From Sulfuritalea sp. (GTDB lineage Bacteria; Pseudomonadota; Gammaproteobacteria; Burkholderiales; Rhodocyclaceae), in the NCBI GenBank assembly GCA_022842325.1, contig JALHPU010000017.1:24558-88557 (forward strand): a DNA stretch of 64,000 bases, written 5' to 3'. Within the stretch, counting starts at the first letter, position 1, and each line of letters starts with the position of its first letter. Shown here piece after piece: positions 1-12,840 of this stretch. The notes under the pieces are model-generated. The model ran no database searches, was not told the origin of the DNA, and worked only from the letters and a program-made list of their open reading frames with translations. A program made the position numbers and the translations under genes.

Positions 1-312
1 CTTCAACACCGGCTTGATCCAAGCCGTCAAAGGTATGCCCGATGCCAGCCAGACCACCATTTCCGAGTCGCGATACCAACGCGACAAGGTCATCAATATG
101 GCGACAAAGAGCGTCAGGGAAAGCAACACCGGAAGGTAGCCTATTGCCCGAAAGCCGAGTAGCGCAACGACCGCTTCAGAGGCCAGCCTGCCTCCTGCTG
201 CGTCGCCCAGCAGACGAATCAACTGGGTAGTCATCAGGATCGCAAAGAGTGCAACAAAGACCGCAGCCGCGGTATGGGTGAACTCGCGAATTGCGGCGCG
301 CTGAAAGATCAT
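1..312 (-). CDS. lptF: LptF, LPS export ABC permease (N-terminal part, cut by window edge)
   Basis: The first 104 codons are present; the gene runs off the left edge. The translation starts MIFQRAAIREF, followed by a hydrophobic first membrane span (about residues 12-32) and a second span (about 58-75), then an SRWYRDSEM stretch typical of the cytoplasmic loop of LptF. LptF and LptG form the inner-membrane permease that, with the ATPase LptB, pulls lipopolysaccharide out of the inner membrane towards the Lpt bridge. The divergent placement next to pepA is the usual proteobacterial arrangement and supports the call. LptG would be expected just outside the window. The start ATG (complement of 310-312) is the only good one before the intergenic region. 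Confidence 0.9.
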   Translation of the reverse strand, partial: MIFQRAAIREFTHTAAAVFVALFAILMTTQLIRLLGDAAGGRLASEAVVALLGFRAIGYLPVLLSLTLFVAILMTLSRWYRDSEMVVWLASGIPLTAWIKPVLK

Positions 313-333
313 CTTATGACCGCAGTACGGCTT

Positions 334-363
334 TTGACTTTTGGGGAAAACTTGGAGAATAAT
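334..363 (+). promoter_or_regulatory. Candidate sigma-70 promoter of pepA
   Basis: TTGACT at 334-339 and AATAAT at 358-363 are separated by 18 bases, a good sigma-70 match. It lies in the AT-richer spacer between the divergent lptF and pepA genes and points towards pepA. Inferred from sequence only. Confidence 0.5.
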
Positions 364-433
364 GACAACATAGGAGAAAGTGACTCAAAATAGAACGATT
401 TCTTCATTCTCCATGCGTCGAAAGGTGACAATT

Positions 434-1957
434 TTGGAATTTAGCATAAAAAGCGGAAGCCCGGAAAAGCAGCGCAGCGCCTGCGTCGTAGTCGGCGTCT
501 TCGAACCAAGAAAGCTGTCTGCGGCAGCGGAAATTGTAGACCACGCCGCAAAGCAGTTTCTGAGCGACATTCTGCGTCGCGGCGACATGGAGGGCAAGCC
601 AGGTACCAGTCTGCTACTGCATGGCGTTCCAGGTGTCGAAGCAGATCGTGTCCTGCTTGTGGGGCTGGGAAAGGAAAAGGAATTCCGCGAAAAGGAATAC
701 CGGGCAGCCATGGCGACCGCGGTGCGACAGTTGAACGAAACCGGCGGCTTCGACGGGACGCTCTACCTGACCGAACTCTCGGTAAAGAAACGCGATGTCG
801 CCTGGAAGGTCCGGCAGGCAGCGCTTGTGGTGCAGGAAACCCTGTACCGATTCGACCGCCTGAAGTCGAAGAAGGAAGAAGTGCGCCGGCCGCTGCGAAA
901 ACTGACGTTCTGCGTCACTCGCCGCAACGAACTGGCCATCGCCGAAGCCGCCCTCGCCGAAGGACTGGCAATCGCGGCCGGAATGGGGCTCGCCAAGGAT
1001 CTCGGCAATCTGCCCGGCAACATCTGCACGCCAAGCTATCTTGCCGACCAGGCCAGGCAGCTCGGGAAGTCGCACGGGCTGAATGTCGACGTCCTCGACC
1101 GCGGCGACATGGAAAAGCTCGGCATGAACACCTTGCTGTCGGTCGCCAGAGGGTCGCACGAGCCGCCCAAATTCATCGTCCTGCGCCATTCCGGAGGCGC
1201 GTCCGGATCAAAGCCCGTGGTACTGGTCGGCAAGGGCATTACCTTCGACTCGGGAGGTATTTCGCTCAAGCCAGGGCAGGAAATGGATGAAATGAAGTAC
1301 GACATGTGCGGCGCTGCCAGCGTACTCGGCACGCTCAAGGCAGTTGCCCTGATGAAGTTGCCGCTCAATGTCATCGGCGTCATCCCGTCGACGGAAAACA
1401 TGCCCGGCGGTGCGGCCACCAAACCGGGCGATGTAATCACGTCGATGTCGGGCCAGACTGTTGAAATCCTCAACACCGACGCCGAAGGTCGCCTGATACT
1501 GTGCGACGCCCTGACTTATGTCGAACGCTTCGACCCCGAGTGCGTGGTGGACATTGCAACCCTCACCGGAGCCTGCGTCATTGCGCTGGGTCACGTCACC
1601 ACCGGTCTGCTGGCCAACAATGACGGACTTGCAAGGGAACTTCTCGATGCCGGTCACGATTCCTACGACCGGGCCTGGCAGTTGCCGCTGTGGGATGACT
1701 ATCAGGAACAGTTGAAGAGCAACTTCGCCGATATGGCGAATATCGGTGGTCGTCCGGCCGGCACCATCACCGCCGCATGCTTTCTCTCCAGGTTTGCCGA
1801 CAAGTACCATTGGGCTCATCTCGATATCGCGGGTACCGCCTGGCGCTCCGGCAAGGAGAAAGGGGCGACCGGGCGACCGGTTCCCTTGCTCAGCCAGTTT
1901 CTGATGGATCGAGCAGCCAGGGTCGCGAAGCCGACGGGCAAGCGCAAGCGCGGATGA
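434..1957 (+). CDS. pepA: PepA, cytosol leucyl aminopeptidase (M17)
   Basis: Manganese/zinc-dependent aminopeptidase that removes N-terminal residues, preferably leucine, from peptides in the cytoplasm. The catalytic domain shows the metal-binding [10 protein letters not shown] segment (about residues 264-273) and the M17 signature NTDAEGRL (about residues 345-352). I place the start at TTG 434, giving 507 residues beginning [14 protein letters not shown], because family members begin at this point and an AAAGGTGA ribosome-binding site lies at 421-428. The open frame extends upstream to GTG 380 and ATG 413, but those starts would add an unusual tail. The stop overlaps holC by 4 bases (ATGA), so the two are translationally coupled. 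Confidence 0.95.
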   Translation: MEFSIKSGSPEKQRSACVVVGVFEPRKLSAAAEIVDHAAKQFLSDILRRGDMEGKPGTSLLLHGVPGVEADRVLLVGLGKEKEFREKEYRAAMATAVRQLNETGGFDGTLYLTELSVKKRDVAWKVRQAALVVQETLYRFDRLKSKKEEVRRPLRKLTFCVTRRNELAIAEAALAEGLAIAAGMGLAKDLGNLPGNICTPSYLADQARQLGKSHGLNVDVLDRGDMEKLGMNTLLSVARGSHEPPKFIVLRHSGGASGSKPVVLVGKGITFDSGGISLKPGQEMDEMKYDMCGAASVLGTLKAVALMKLPLNVIGVIPSTENMPGGAATKPGDVITSMSGQTVEILNTDAEGRLILCDALTYVERFDPECVVDIATLTGACVIALGHVTTGLLANNDGLARELLDAGHDSYDRAWQLPLWDDYQEQLKSNFADMANIGGRPAGTITAACFLSRFADKYHWAHLDIAGTAWRSGKEKGATGRPVPLLSQFLMDRAARVAKPTGKRKRG

Positions 1958-2382
1958 CACAAATCAGTTTTCTCCACGGTGCACACGATCGGCTGCAGGT
2001 GATTGCCCAGTGGCTAGGCATTGCCAGCAGCCAGGGTAGACGGGTGCTGGTATATGCGCCGACTGGCGAACGGAGCGAGCAATTGAGCCGTCTGCTCTGG
2101 ATGCACCCGGCCAACGGTTTCATACCGCACTGCCTCGCCAACGACAGACTGGCCGCCGAAACGCCTATCGTCCTTGCCGCCGCGATCGAACAGCCATTGC
2201 ACGATGAATGCCTGTTGAACCTGTCGGATGAGATTCCGCCCGGCTTCAGCCGCTTCCAGCAATTGGTCGAAGTCGTCAGCGCCGAAGAAAGCGTCAGACT
2301 GCCCGGGCGCGAGCGCTTCCGCTTCTATCGCGAACGCGGTTACCCCCTGGAAGCCCGGGACATATCCGGAGGCCTCGGATAA
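1954..2382 (+). CDS. holC: HolC, DNA polymerase III chi subunit
   Basis: 142 residues beginning [10 protein letters not shown]. Chi links the clamp loader (through psi) to single-strand binding protein at the replication fork. The length, the early [10 protein letters not shown] segment, the tryptophan in [13 protein letters not shown], and the later FQQLVEVV segment fit the chi family. It overlaps pepA by 4 bases; pepA-holC is a conserved proteobacterial pair that is usually followed by valS. In this genome valS is about 43 kb away, so the usual trio is broken. The next gene starts directly at the stop codon (TAA then ATG). Confidence 0.88.
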   Translation: MTQISFLHGAHDRLQVIAQWLGIASSQGRRVLVYAPTGERSEQLSRLLWMHPANGFIPHCLANDRLAAETPIVLAAAIEQPLHDECLLNLSDEIPPGFSRFQQLVEVVSAEESVRLPGRERFRFYRERGYPLEARDISGGLG

Positions 2383-2775
2383 ATGGCTGATGACAACACC
2401 GATGATCTCCTGCTCAAGGCCGATGCGCTGATTCGCCGCAATCGGACCTATGTCGCCGGATCGCCGCCGGTATCGACGCCGAACCTTCCGACCGACGACG
2501 ATTTGCCGGTCCTTACCGAGATCGTCACTGCACAGGAGGCAGCCCTTGCCACGGCACCACCTCACCTGCAACAGCATCTCGATGCACTACGCGAGGAACT
2601 TTCGCGCTGGCTGGATCAGGAACTGCCGCATGCCGTGCTGAAGGTCACGGACGGCCTGGCGGACCAACTAATGGGAGAACTCACCCATCAGGCCGAAAAG
2701 AACCTGCTCCCGCGCCTGATAGCCCGGCTGGATGGCACCGCAGCAGCCGAATCCGGGCCAGAGAAGACCGATTAG
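2383..2775 (+). CDS. Uncharacterised small acidic protein downstream of holC
   Basis: 130 residues, acidic at the start (MADDNTDDLLLKADALI), with no signal peptide or membrane span. The middle is proline- and aspartate-rich (TPNLPTDDDLPVLTE), and the second half looks like a long amphipathic helix (about residues 60-115). I do not recognise a named family. It follows holC with no spacing, so it should be co-expressed with pepA-holC. Its stop overlaps the end of the convergent GST gene by 4 bases. Coding is supported by the operon position and by codon use like its neighbours. Confidence 0.7.
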   Translation: MADDNTDDLLLKADALIRRNRTYVAGSPPVSTPNLPTDDDLPVLTEIVTAQEAALATAPPHLQQHLDALREELSRWLDQELPHAVLKVTDGLADQLMGELTHQAEKNLLPRLIARLDGTAAAESGPEKTD

Positions 2776-3380
2776 GCTGGCGGCAGGGTTTCCGAAAACG
2801 CTGCGCGTTGCATGAGTTTTTCGTGCAACACCGCAAGCTTGGGGAACTGCTCGGCCCACTTGATGTCGCCGAGCCGGAAGGAAACATAGGCCAGCGCACA
2901 GCCGACGGCAATATCCGCCAGCGAAAGGCTGTTGCCGTGGCACCAAGGCTGCTCGCCCAATTCGTCGGACATGGCCTGCAAGGCCTGGAGCACCTTGCCG
3001 CGCTGGCGCTCTATCCAGGACAGACTCCGCTCGCCATCCGGACGCCGCGACTCGAGGAATGCCGCAACCGCTGCATCAAGTACTCCATCCGCCAACGCCT
3101 CCCAACGCTTGACGCTGATGCGCTCCCGGCCTGAGGCGGGAATCAGACGGTTATTCGGGGCGACGGCATCAAGATATTCGGCAATGACACGGGAGTCGTA
3201 CAAGGTGCTGTCGTCGTCGAGAATGAGCACCGGTACCTTGCCCAGGGGATTGAGCGCGGCCACCTGATTGCCAGCTTCCCAGGGCGAATCGAGCACAAAA
3301 TCGTAATCGATCTTCTTCTCTGCCAGCACGATACGAATCTTGCGGACATAGGGACTGGTCAGGGAGCCTATCAGTTTCAT
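2772..3380 (-). CDS. Glutathione S-transferase family protein
   Basis: 202 residues with a thioredoxin-like N-terminal domain followed by an all-helical C-terminal domain. SPYVRKIRI near the N-terminus carries the likely catalytic serine (Ser9 region), NPLGKVPVL holds the cis-proline that binds glutathione, and DSRVIAEYLD is the usual glutathione-binding acidic segment. The layout resembles the YibF-like GSTs of proteobacteria. The substrate cannot be told from the sequence; detoxification or reduction of a cytoplasmic electrophile is the family role. It is a single gene, convergent with the holC operon and divergent from purB. Confidence 0.88.
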   Translation of the reverse strand: MKLIGSLTSPYVRKIRIVLAEKKIDYDFVLDSPWEAGNQVAALNPLGKVPVLILDDDSTLYDSRVIAEYLDAVAPNNRLIPASGRERISVKRWEALADGVLDAAVAAFLESRRPDGERSLSWIERQRGKVLQALQAMSDELGEQPWCHGNSLSLADIAVGCALAYVSFRLGDIKWAEQFPKLAVLHEKLMQRAAFSETLPPA

Positions 3381-3416
3381 TTGGCGAACTCGTTTTGCGG
3401 GGCCGGGAAACTATAG

Positions 3417-4880
<1,464 letters not shown>

Positions 4881-4881
4881 C

Positions 4882-5211
4882 ATGGCGTTTGCCGACAATC
4901 TCAAACAACTGCCCCGCGTCTCGCATCTGGCAGCAATTCAGTTGCTGGATCGTGATGGCATTGTTGCCGCGACTATAGAAAACAAGCCCGGGCAAGCAGG
5001 CTCGCTTTCTATCTACAACCATTTGGGTCAAATCTACGGTGCGATCACCGCGGAAGCTGCCAAAAAGGGGCTGGAACTGTATGCCGAGCATACCGACGAC
5101 GCCCGCCAGAATCCCGGCAAACATCCCAATATCGACCGTCTGCTGGAACTGGTGGCCGATGGCAAGCAACTGCTGCGCGTCAAGCACGTCTTCGCCACCG
5201 GAATCGACTAG
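4882..5211 (+). CDS. DUF2322-like small protein
   Basis: 109 residues, soluble, with no signal peptide. The LLDRDGIVAATIENKPGQAG region followed by an SIYNHLG segment matches what I recall of DUF2322, a family of unknown function common in Betaproteobacteria. Assignment is from memory of the family, so moderate. It starts one base after the purB stop, so it is probably read as part of the purB transcript. Nothing in the sequence reveals a catalytic site. Confidence 0.75.
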   Translation: MAFADNLKQLPRVSHLAAIQLLDRDGIVAATIENKPGQAGSLSIYNHLGQIYGAITAEAAKKGLELYAEHTDDARQNPGKHPNIDRLLELVADGKQLLRVKHVFATGID

Positions 5212-5290
5212 CCAACGTCTTCCGGTCGGCCGCGGCGCCCGCCACTACACGGGTCTGTAACCCAAGTCACAAATCAATTGCCAGACGCAT

Positions 5291-5318
5291 GGAATAATTT
5301 CCGGACGCCGGTCGTATA
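5291..5318 (+). promoter_or_regulatory. Possible ECF-type promoter of the cytochrome c' gene
   Basis: GGAATAA (5291-5297) and CGTATA (5313-5318) are separated by 15 bases, which resembles -35/-10 elements of extracytoplasmic-function sigma factors. The spacing to the start codon (5369) is reasonable, and an AAAAAGGAG ribosome-binding site follows. The assignment is by pattern only. Confidence 0.25.
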
Positions 5319-5368
5319 CCGGATGCCGGTACCTGCTGGCCTTCCCCTCGACAGAAAAAGGAGTTCAT

Positions 5369-5839
5369 ATGAAATTCAACAAGATCGCCGTCGCAGCTCT
5401 CGCTATTGGCCTCTCCGGCCCAACTCTGGCACAAAACATCGGCAAGGCCGAAGACCAGATCCGCTGGCGCCAGTCGGTGATGCAGACTCTGGGCTGGAGC
5501 ATGGGCCGCATCAAGGCCAACATCGAAGGCAGCTACAACAAGGATCAGGTGATCCAGGCCGCGAACACCATTCAGGCGCTGGCCAACTCGGGATCAGGCG
5601 GGTTGTTCCAGCCGGGAACCGATACCGGCAAGGGCTGGCGCGACACCAATGTAAAGCCGGAACTGTTCACCAATGCCGCCAAATTGCGGGAAGTCGGCAT
5701 GGCTTACAACAAGGAAGCCAACGAAATGGCCAAAGTTGCCGCTGGCGGAGACGTTGCCGCGGTCAAGGCCCAGTTCGGCAATCTGGGCAAGGCCTGCAAG
5801 GGTTGCCATGACGAGTTCCGCAAGGAAGAGAAGAAGTAA
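5369..5839 (+). CDS. Cytochrome c' (periplasmic)
   Basis: 156 residues: a signal peptide of about 21 residues ending in LAQ, a four-helix-bundle body, and a C-terminal heme c site CKGCH (residues 143-147) followed by DEFRKEEKK. This C-terminal position and the N-terminal RWRQSVMQTLGWSMG segment are typical of class II cytochrome c'. These proteins bind NO and CO on a five-coordinate heme and protect against nitrosative stress. A cytochrome b561 gene ends on the other strand just beyond; the two families are often neighbours. A strong bidirectional terminator separates them. Confidence 0.93.
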   Translation: MKFNKIAVAALAIGLSGPTLAQNIGKAEDQIRWRQSVMQTLGWSMGRIKANIEGSYNKDQVIQAANTIQALANSGSGGLFQPGTDTGKGWRDTNVKPELFTNAAKLREVGMAYNKEANEMAKVAAGGDVAAVKAQFGNLGKACKGCHDEFRKEEKK

Positions 5840-5866
5840 ATCGCAGGCAGCGCAAGAGAACGGCAC

Positions 5867-5904
5867 AAAACAAAACGGCCACCCGAAGGTGGCCGTTTTG
5901 TTTT
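5867..5904. terminator. Bidirectional rho-independent terminator
   Basis: Perfect 17-bp stem: AAAACAAAACGGCCACC (5867-5883), loop CGAA, and its complement (5888-5904). It has an A-tract on one side and a T-tract on the other, so it should work in both directions between the convergent cytochrome c' and b561 genes. It overlaps the b561 stop codon. Confidence 0.92.
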
Positions 5905-6586
5905 ACCAGTTCGGTGCGGCGGTAGGCGCCGCAACAGGCGGGGGTAACGCAATCCAGGCGCCGCTGGCGCCGTAGGCGGCGCCCAGGGCAATCGCCAGCG
6001 CGACGCAGAAGGCCAGCGCTCCGCCACCCTTCGCCGTCTCGCCAGCGCCGTCCTTCCAGCCGGTGACCATGGGCATGATCAGGGTTTGCTTCCTGAAGCG
6101 GACGTAATAAGCGATGGCGCACAGGTGCGCAAGCACCAGCAGTATCGTCAGCGGCTCGATCAGGCGATGGATGCCCGCCATCCGATCCGAGAATTCCTTG
6201 CCCACCAGCGCGTAGAGCGGCCCTTCGAAGGCGATGTCATCGTTGGCGAACAATCCGGTCGCCACCAGCAACGCCAGCGTGGCCAGCATCGCCAGCACCG
6301 ACAGGGCGCCGAGCGGATTGTGTCCTTCGCCCTGCCACTGCCCGCGCAGATAGTCCCGGATGGCATGTGGCCCGCGCACGAACTGGGTGAAGCGCGCGTA
6401 AGTCGAACCGACAAAACCCCAAACCAGGCGAAATGCCAGCAGGCCGACCACGGTCACGCCGATGCGGCCATGCCAGACCATGGCATTGCCGCCGATCTTT
6501 ACCGTGACGAAGGATCCGACCACGCAGAGCGCCAAAACCCAGTGAAACACCCGGGTCGGCAGATCCCAGACGCGGATGCGCTGCAT
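5903..6586 (-). CDS. Cytochrome b561 family membrane protein
   Basis: 227 residues starting MQRIRVWDLPTRVFHW, with four to five membrane spans and histidines placed for b-type hemes (the VFHW histidine, WHGRIG, HRLIEP and AHLCAIAYY). A final hydrophobic helix (GGGALAFCVALAIALGAAYG) precedes a proline/alanine-rich tail. The family transfers electrons between membrane quinol and periplasmic cytochromes. Here the likely partner is the cytochrome c' across the terminator. It is the last gene of the queA-tgt-yajC-secDF transcript: its ATG shares one base with the secF stop. A longer frame exists upstream, but this start aligns with the family. Confidence 0.88.
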   Translation of the reverse strand: MQRIRVWDLPTRVFHWVLALCVVGSFVTVKIGGNAMVWHGRIGVTVVGLLAFRLVWGFVGSTYARFTQFVRGPHAIRDYLRGQWQGEGHNPLGALSVLAMLATLALLVATGLFANDDIAFEGPLYALVGKEFSDRMAGIHRLIEPLTILLVLAHLCAIAYYVRFRKQTLIMPMVTGWKDGAGETAKGGGALAFCVALAIALGAAYGASGAWIALPPPVAAPTAAPNW

Positions 6587-7560
6587 CAGACCACGGCTTC
6601 CTGCTTCTCTACCTTGGGCTTGACGAATTGTTCGCGCGAGACGCCGAGCCACATCACCAGGGGGCTGGCCACCAGCACCGACGAATAGATGCCGAACAGG
6701 ATGCCGATGGTCAGTGCCAGGGCGAAGTAGTGCAACGCCGCGCCACCGAACACCAGCATCGAAGTGACCATCATCTGCGTCGAGCCATGGGTGATTATGG
6801 TGCGCGAGATGGTGCTGGTAATGGCGTGGTCCAGCACCTGCGGCGTGGTCATGCCGCGCTTCTTCTTGAAGGTTTCGCGGACCCGGTCGAACACCACCAC
6901 GGATTCATTCACCGAGTAGCCCAATACCGCCAGCACCGCCGCCAGCACCGGCAAGGAGAATTCCCACTGAAAGAAGGAAAAGAAGCCGAGGATGATCACC
7001 ACGTCGTGCATGTTGGCGATGATGGCAGACAGCGCGAAGCGCCATTCGAAGCGGAAGGCCAGATACAGCATGATGCCCACTACCACCAGCAGCAGGGCCA
7101 GGGCGCCATCTTCGGCGAGTTCCTTGCCCACCTGCGGCCCGACGAATTCGACCCGTTTGAGTTCAGGTGTCATCACGGGCGCCGCACCGCCAGCGCCGTC
7201 CCCGGGGATACCGCTACGCATAACTTTCATCAGCGAAGCCATGACCTGCTCACCGACCTTCGAGCTTTCAGTGCCCTTCGTCAGCGGAACGCGAATCAGC
7301 ACCTCGCGCGAGGAACCGAAGTTCTGCACCTGCGGATCGACAAAGCCGTCAGCTTCCAGTTGCTTGCGAATCTGCGTTAGGTCAGGCGCCTGGGCATAGC
7401 TGACTTCCATCAGCGTGCCCCCGGTGAACTCGACGGAAAAGTGCAGACCCCGGGTGGCCAGAAAGAACACCGCCAGCAAAAAGGTGATCAACGAAATGAT
7501 GTTGAACACCAGGGCATGGCGCATGAAGGGAATGTCTTTGCGTATGCGGAAAAATTCCAT
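6586..7560 (-). CDS. secF: SecF, protein translocase subunit
   Basis: 324 residues with six membrane spans; the first is near residues 18-36 and is followed by the conserved FTGGTLMEV segment. The second half holds the RND-type spans (ALALLLVVVGIMLYLAFRF onwards). With SecD it uses the proton gradient to help pull secreted proteins through SecYEG. The periplasmic domain contains a glycine/alanine stretch (GDGAGGAAPV) that coincides with a weaker copy of the dispersed repeat at 7183-7200. The gene starts one base after secD and its stop overlaps the b561 start. Confidence 0.96.
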   Translation of the reverse strand: MEFFRIRKDIPFMRHALVFNIISLITFLLAVFFLATRGLHFSVEFTGGTLMEVSYAQAPDLTQIRKQLEADGFVDPQVQNFGSSREVLIRVPLTKGTESSKVGEQVMASLMKVMRSGIPGDGAGGAAPVMTPELKRVEFVGPQVGKELAEDGALALLLVVVGIMLYLAFRFEWRFALSAIIANMHDVVIILGFFSFFQWEFSLPVLAAVLAVLGYSVNESVVVFDRVRETFKKKRGMTTPQVLDHAITSTISRTIITHGSTQMMVTSMLVFGGAALHYFALALTIGILFGIYSSVLVASPLVMWLGVSREQFVKPKVEKQEAVV

Positions 7561-7561
7561 G

Positions 7562-9430
7562 TCAGACTCCCGGCTTCCAGATCTGTCCGATGCTCACCGA
7601 TTCCAGCTTGCGCCGGTGGCCGTAGATCCAGTTGATGAGGGCACGCGACACCACGACCGAACTGAAGATCGAGGTCAGGATGCCCAGGCAATGCACCACC
7701 GCAAAGCCGCGCACCGGGCCGGAGCCGAAAATCAGCAGCGCGACGCCGGCGATCAGGGTGGTAATGTTCGAGTCGAGAATGGTCGCCCAGGCGCGCTCGT
7801 AGCCGGCCGTGATCGCTGCCTGCGGCGAGTTTCCGCCGCGCAGTTCCTCGCGCACCCGCTCATTGATCAGCACATTGGCGTCGATCGCCATGCCCAGGGT
7901 CAGCGCGATGGCCGCAATACCCGGCAGGGTCAGCGTCGCCTGCAGCAGCGACAGCAGCGCCACCAGGAACAACAGGTTGGCCGACAGCGCGAACACCGAC
8001 ACGGCACCGAACAGCAGGTAGTAGGCGATCATGAATATCGCGATGGCAATGAAGCCCCACATCGTCGAGTTGAAGCCCTTGGCGATATTTTCGGCACCCA
8101 GGCTGGGACCGACGGTCCGCTCCTCGATGATTTCCATCGGCGCCGCCAGCGAGCCGGCGCGCAGCAGCAGGGCCACATCGTGCGCTTCCACTGTGCTCAT
8201 GCGGCCTGAAATCTGCACCCGGCCGCCGCCGATCTCGGTGCGGATCACCGGCGCCGTAACCACCTCGCCCTTGCCCTTCTCGATCAGCAGGATGGCCATG
8301 CGCTTGCCCACGCTCTCGCGCGTCACGTCCTTGAAGATGCGGGCGCCGGACGAATCGAGCGACAGGTGTACTGCGGGTTCCTGGGTCTGGTTGTCGAATC
8401 CCGGCTGGGCATCGGTCAGCCGCTCGCCGGTCAGCACCACCTGCTTCTTAACCAGCAGGCCGCGGCCGCCGCGCTCGACGTAGTACTCGGTGCCGGGAGG
8501 CGGCTGCCCGCGGGCGGCCTGCTCCATGACGCTCGGATTGGCGCTGGCTTCGTCATCCACCATGCGCACTTCCAGCGTTGCCGTGCGGCCGAGAATGTCC
8601 TTGGCCTTGGCGGTGTCCTGCACCCCCGGCAACTGGACCACGATCCGGTCCGCGCCCTGCTGCTGGATCACCGGTTCGGCAACGCCGAGTTCGTTGATGC
8701 GATTGTGCAGGGTGGTGATGTTCTGCTTGACGGCAAATTCCTGGATGCGCTTTTGCGCCACCAGCTTGAGCGTCGCCACCAGTTTGAGATCAGCGCCGTC
8801 CTGGGCATCGGCCAGTTCCAGGTCGGGCTGATTGTCGGTCAGGATGGCGCGCGCCTTGTCGCGGGTTTCCGCGTCGCGGAAGCGAATTGCCACCGTCTGT
8901 CCTTCGCGGCTGATGCCGCCATGGCGGATGTTCTTGTCGCGCAGCAGACCACGCAAGTCGGCACCGATTGAATCGAGGCGCTTGGTCAGCGCACCCTTCA
9001 TATCCACCTGGAGCAGGAAATGCACGCCACCGCGCAGATCGAGGCCGAGATACATCGGCAAGGCATGAATGCCGGTCAACCAGTTGGGAGAATCCGAGAC
9101 CAGGTTCAGTGCCACGCTGTAGGTCGCATCCGCCGCCACGGGATTCACGGCCTTCTCGATGACGTCTTTGGCCTTGAGCTGGGTATCGGTGTCGGCCAGG
9201 CGGACGCGCACGCTGTTCACGTCGAGCACGATTCCTTGCGGGACGACTGCGGCGGCCTTGAGTGCAGCCTCGACCTGAGCCAGAAGTCTGGCGTCAACCT
9301 TGTGCGTCGATTTGACGCTGGCCACCTGCACAGCCGGCGCCTCGCCAAAAAAGTTGGGCAGGGTGTAGAGCAGGCCAAGCACCAGGGCAATCAGCACCGT
9401 GGCGTTTTTCCAGAGGGGATAGCGATTCAT
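7562..9430 (-). CDS. secD: SecD, protein translocase subunit
   Basis: 622 residues starting MNRYPLWKNATVLI. There is one N-terminal membrane span, then the LGLDLRGGVHFLLQVD motif diagnostic of SecD, a large periplasmic domain, and five C-terminal spans including the GMAIDANVLINERVREEL segment. An in-frame ATG seven codons earlier is less likely. It acts with SecF and YajC at SecYEG. It lies 43 bases after yajC and 1 base before secF, inside the queA-tgt-yajC-secDF transcript. Confidence 0.97.
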   Translation of the reverse strand: MNRYPLWKNATVLIALVLGLLYTLPNFFGEAPAVQVASVKSTHKVDARLLAQVEAALKAAAVVPQGIVLDVNSVRVRLADTDTQLKAKDVIEKAVNPVAADATYSVALNLVSDSPNWLTGIHALPMYLGLDLRGGVHFLLQVDMKGALTKRLDSIGADLRGLLRDKNIRHGGISREGQTVAIRFRDAETRDKARAILTDNQPDLELADAQDGADLKLVATLKLVAQKRIQEFAVKQNITTLHNRINELGVAEPVIQQQGADRIVVQLPGVQDTAKAKDILGRTATLEVRMVDDEASANPSVMEQAARGQPPPGTEYYVERGGRGLLVKKQVVLTGERLTDAQPGFDNQTQEPAVHLSLDSSGARIFKDVTRESVGKRMAILLIEKGKGEVVTAPVIRTEIGGGRVQISGRMSTVEAHDVALLLRAGSLAAPMEIIEERTVGPSLGAENIAKGFNSTMWGFIAIAIFMIAYYLLFGAVSVFALSANLLFLVALLSLLQATLTLPGIAAIALTLGMAIDANVLINERVREELRGGNSPQAAITAGYERAWATILDSNITTLIAGVALLIFGSGPVRGFAVVHCLGILTSIFSSVVVSRALINWIYGHRRKLESVSIGQIWKPGV

Positions 9431-9473
9431 GGCGTGGTGGCCGGCCCGCATTGACGCGGCCGGCCCATAAAAA

Positions 9474-9815
9474 TTACAGGTTCTTCAGCGTACCCTTGGG
9501 CAGCAGCGCGCCCACGGCGTTCTTCTGCACGGTAATCACCACCGGGCCGTCCTTGCCTTCGGCCACTTCGAGGCTCAGGTAGTTTTCACCCACCTTGGCA
9601 ATGCGGCCGGTGATACCTCCCTGGGTGACCACTTCATCGCCCTTGGCCAGTTCGCTGACCATTTTCTGTTGCTCCTTGGCCTTCTTCATTTGTGGCCGGA
9701 TCATGACGAACCAGAGCACGATGAACATCAGCAGGATCGGCAGCATGCCCATCAGGCCGCCCGTCGGATCGGCGGCGGCACCGGCCGCCTGCGCGTAAGC
9801 ATTGGAAATCAGCAC
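9474..9815 (-). CDS. yajC: YajC, preprotein translocase accessory subunit
   Basis: 113 residues beginning at GTG (M-LISNAYAQ) with GGAGAG upstream. The start was chosen because YajC proteins begin with this short tail and because upstream frame sequence is not YajC-like. A single membrane span (LPILLMFIVLWFVMI) is followed by RPQMKKAKEQQKMV and a KGDEVVTQGGITGRI beta domain. It binds the SecDF complex. Gene order tgt-yajC-secD-secF is the classical proteobacterial one. Confidence 0.95.
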   Translation of the reverse strand: MLISNAYAQAAGAAADPTGGLMGMLPILLMFIVLWFVMIRPQMKKAKEQQKMVSELAKGDEVVTQGGITGRIAKVGENYLSLEVAEGKDGPVVITVQKNAVGALLPKGTLKNL

Positions 9816-9852
9816 TATGACTCTCCAGAAATGTCGGGATAAAACCGGCGAA

Positions 9853-11987
<2,135 letters not shown>

Positions 11988-12141
11988 CGGGGGAGCGCCT
12001 GCAGGCGGGGCAGCCGGTGGACTGGCGCGGGTAAGGCCGGACTCGGCCGCCCGTCGCTTGACGGCGGCCGGCGCGAATAGTACCAGAGCGCTATCGCGGC
12101 TCCGCCAGAATCAGCGGGCACGACATTCGGTGCGCGGCGGC

Positions 12142-12840
12142 TCAACTGTCCGTGTCGATATCGCCATGCCGCCTGAACGCCGCCAGATCGACCAGAATCA
12201 GCTGACCCTCATGCTCCTGGATCAGTCCCTGGGCCGTCAGGTCGCGCATCACGCGGCTGACCATCTCGCGCGATGCCCCGATCATTTTCGCTATATCCTG
12301 CTTGGTCAGTTTGTGCGTTACGACCTTGCGCCCTTCCACGAGGTCGGCCGATTCCAGCAGCAGGCGCGCCACACGCCCATAGACATCGAGCAGCGCCAGA
12401 CTCTCGATATTCCGGTCGGCCAGGCGCAGGCGCTTGACCAGATTGCGCATGATGAACAGCGAAACGTCGGGATTCTCGACCAGGCAGCGCTTGAAGTCGT
12501 CCTTGCCGATGACCACCACTTCGCTCGGCTCGACCGCCAGCACGGTTGCCGAACGCGGATGGTCGTCGAGCACGCCCATCTCGCCGAACAATTCCCCGGG
12601 GCCAAGCATGGACAGAATCACCTCGCGCCCTTCTTCGTCGCTGACTTGCACCTTCAGGGCGCCGGAGAGGACGAAGTAGATGTTGTCGGTTCGATCGCCG
12701 GCATGCAGCACCACGGTGTGCCGCGGAATCGGTCGCAGCATGGCGACGTGCGTCAGCGGCTGGAGGCAGTCGTCGTCGAGCGTCTCGAAGATCGGCAGCG
12801 CCCGCAATATGGTCAATGACACTCGAGCATTCGACGACAT
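12142..12840 (-). CDS. Crp/Fnr-family transcriptional regulator
   Basis: 232 residues: an N-terminal cyclic-nucleotide-binding beta-roll (about residues 15-135, with GPGELFGEMGVL and HPRSATVLAVE resembling the cAMP phosphate-binding cassette of Crp), a dimerisation helix, and a C-terminal winged helix with recognition helix around KMIGASREMVSRVMRDL (about 186-203). There is no FNR-type cysteine cluster at the N-terminus, so an oxygen-sensing FeS role is unlikely. A cAMP or other nucleotide effector is possible. The gene stands alone, between queA and the tRNA-Leu. Targets cannot be read from the sequence. Confidence 0.88.
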   Translation of the reverse strand: MSSNARVSLTILRALPIFETLDDDCLQPLTHVAMLRPIPRHTVVLHAGDRTDNIYFVLSGALKVQVSDEEGREVILSMLGPGELFGEMGVLDDHPRSATVLAVEPSEVVVIGKDDFKRCLVENPDVSLFIMRNLVKRLRLADRNIESLALLDVYGRVARLLLESADLVEGRKVVTHKLTKQDIAKMIGASREMVSRVMRDLTAQGLIQEHEGQLILVDLAAFRRHGDIDTDS

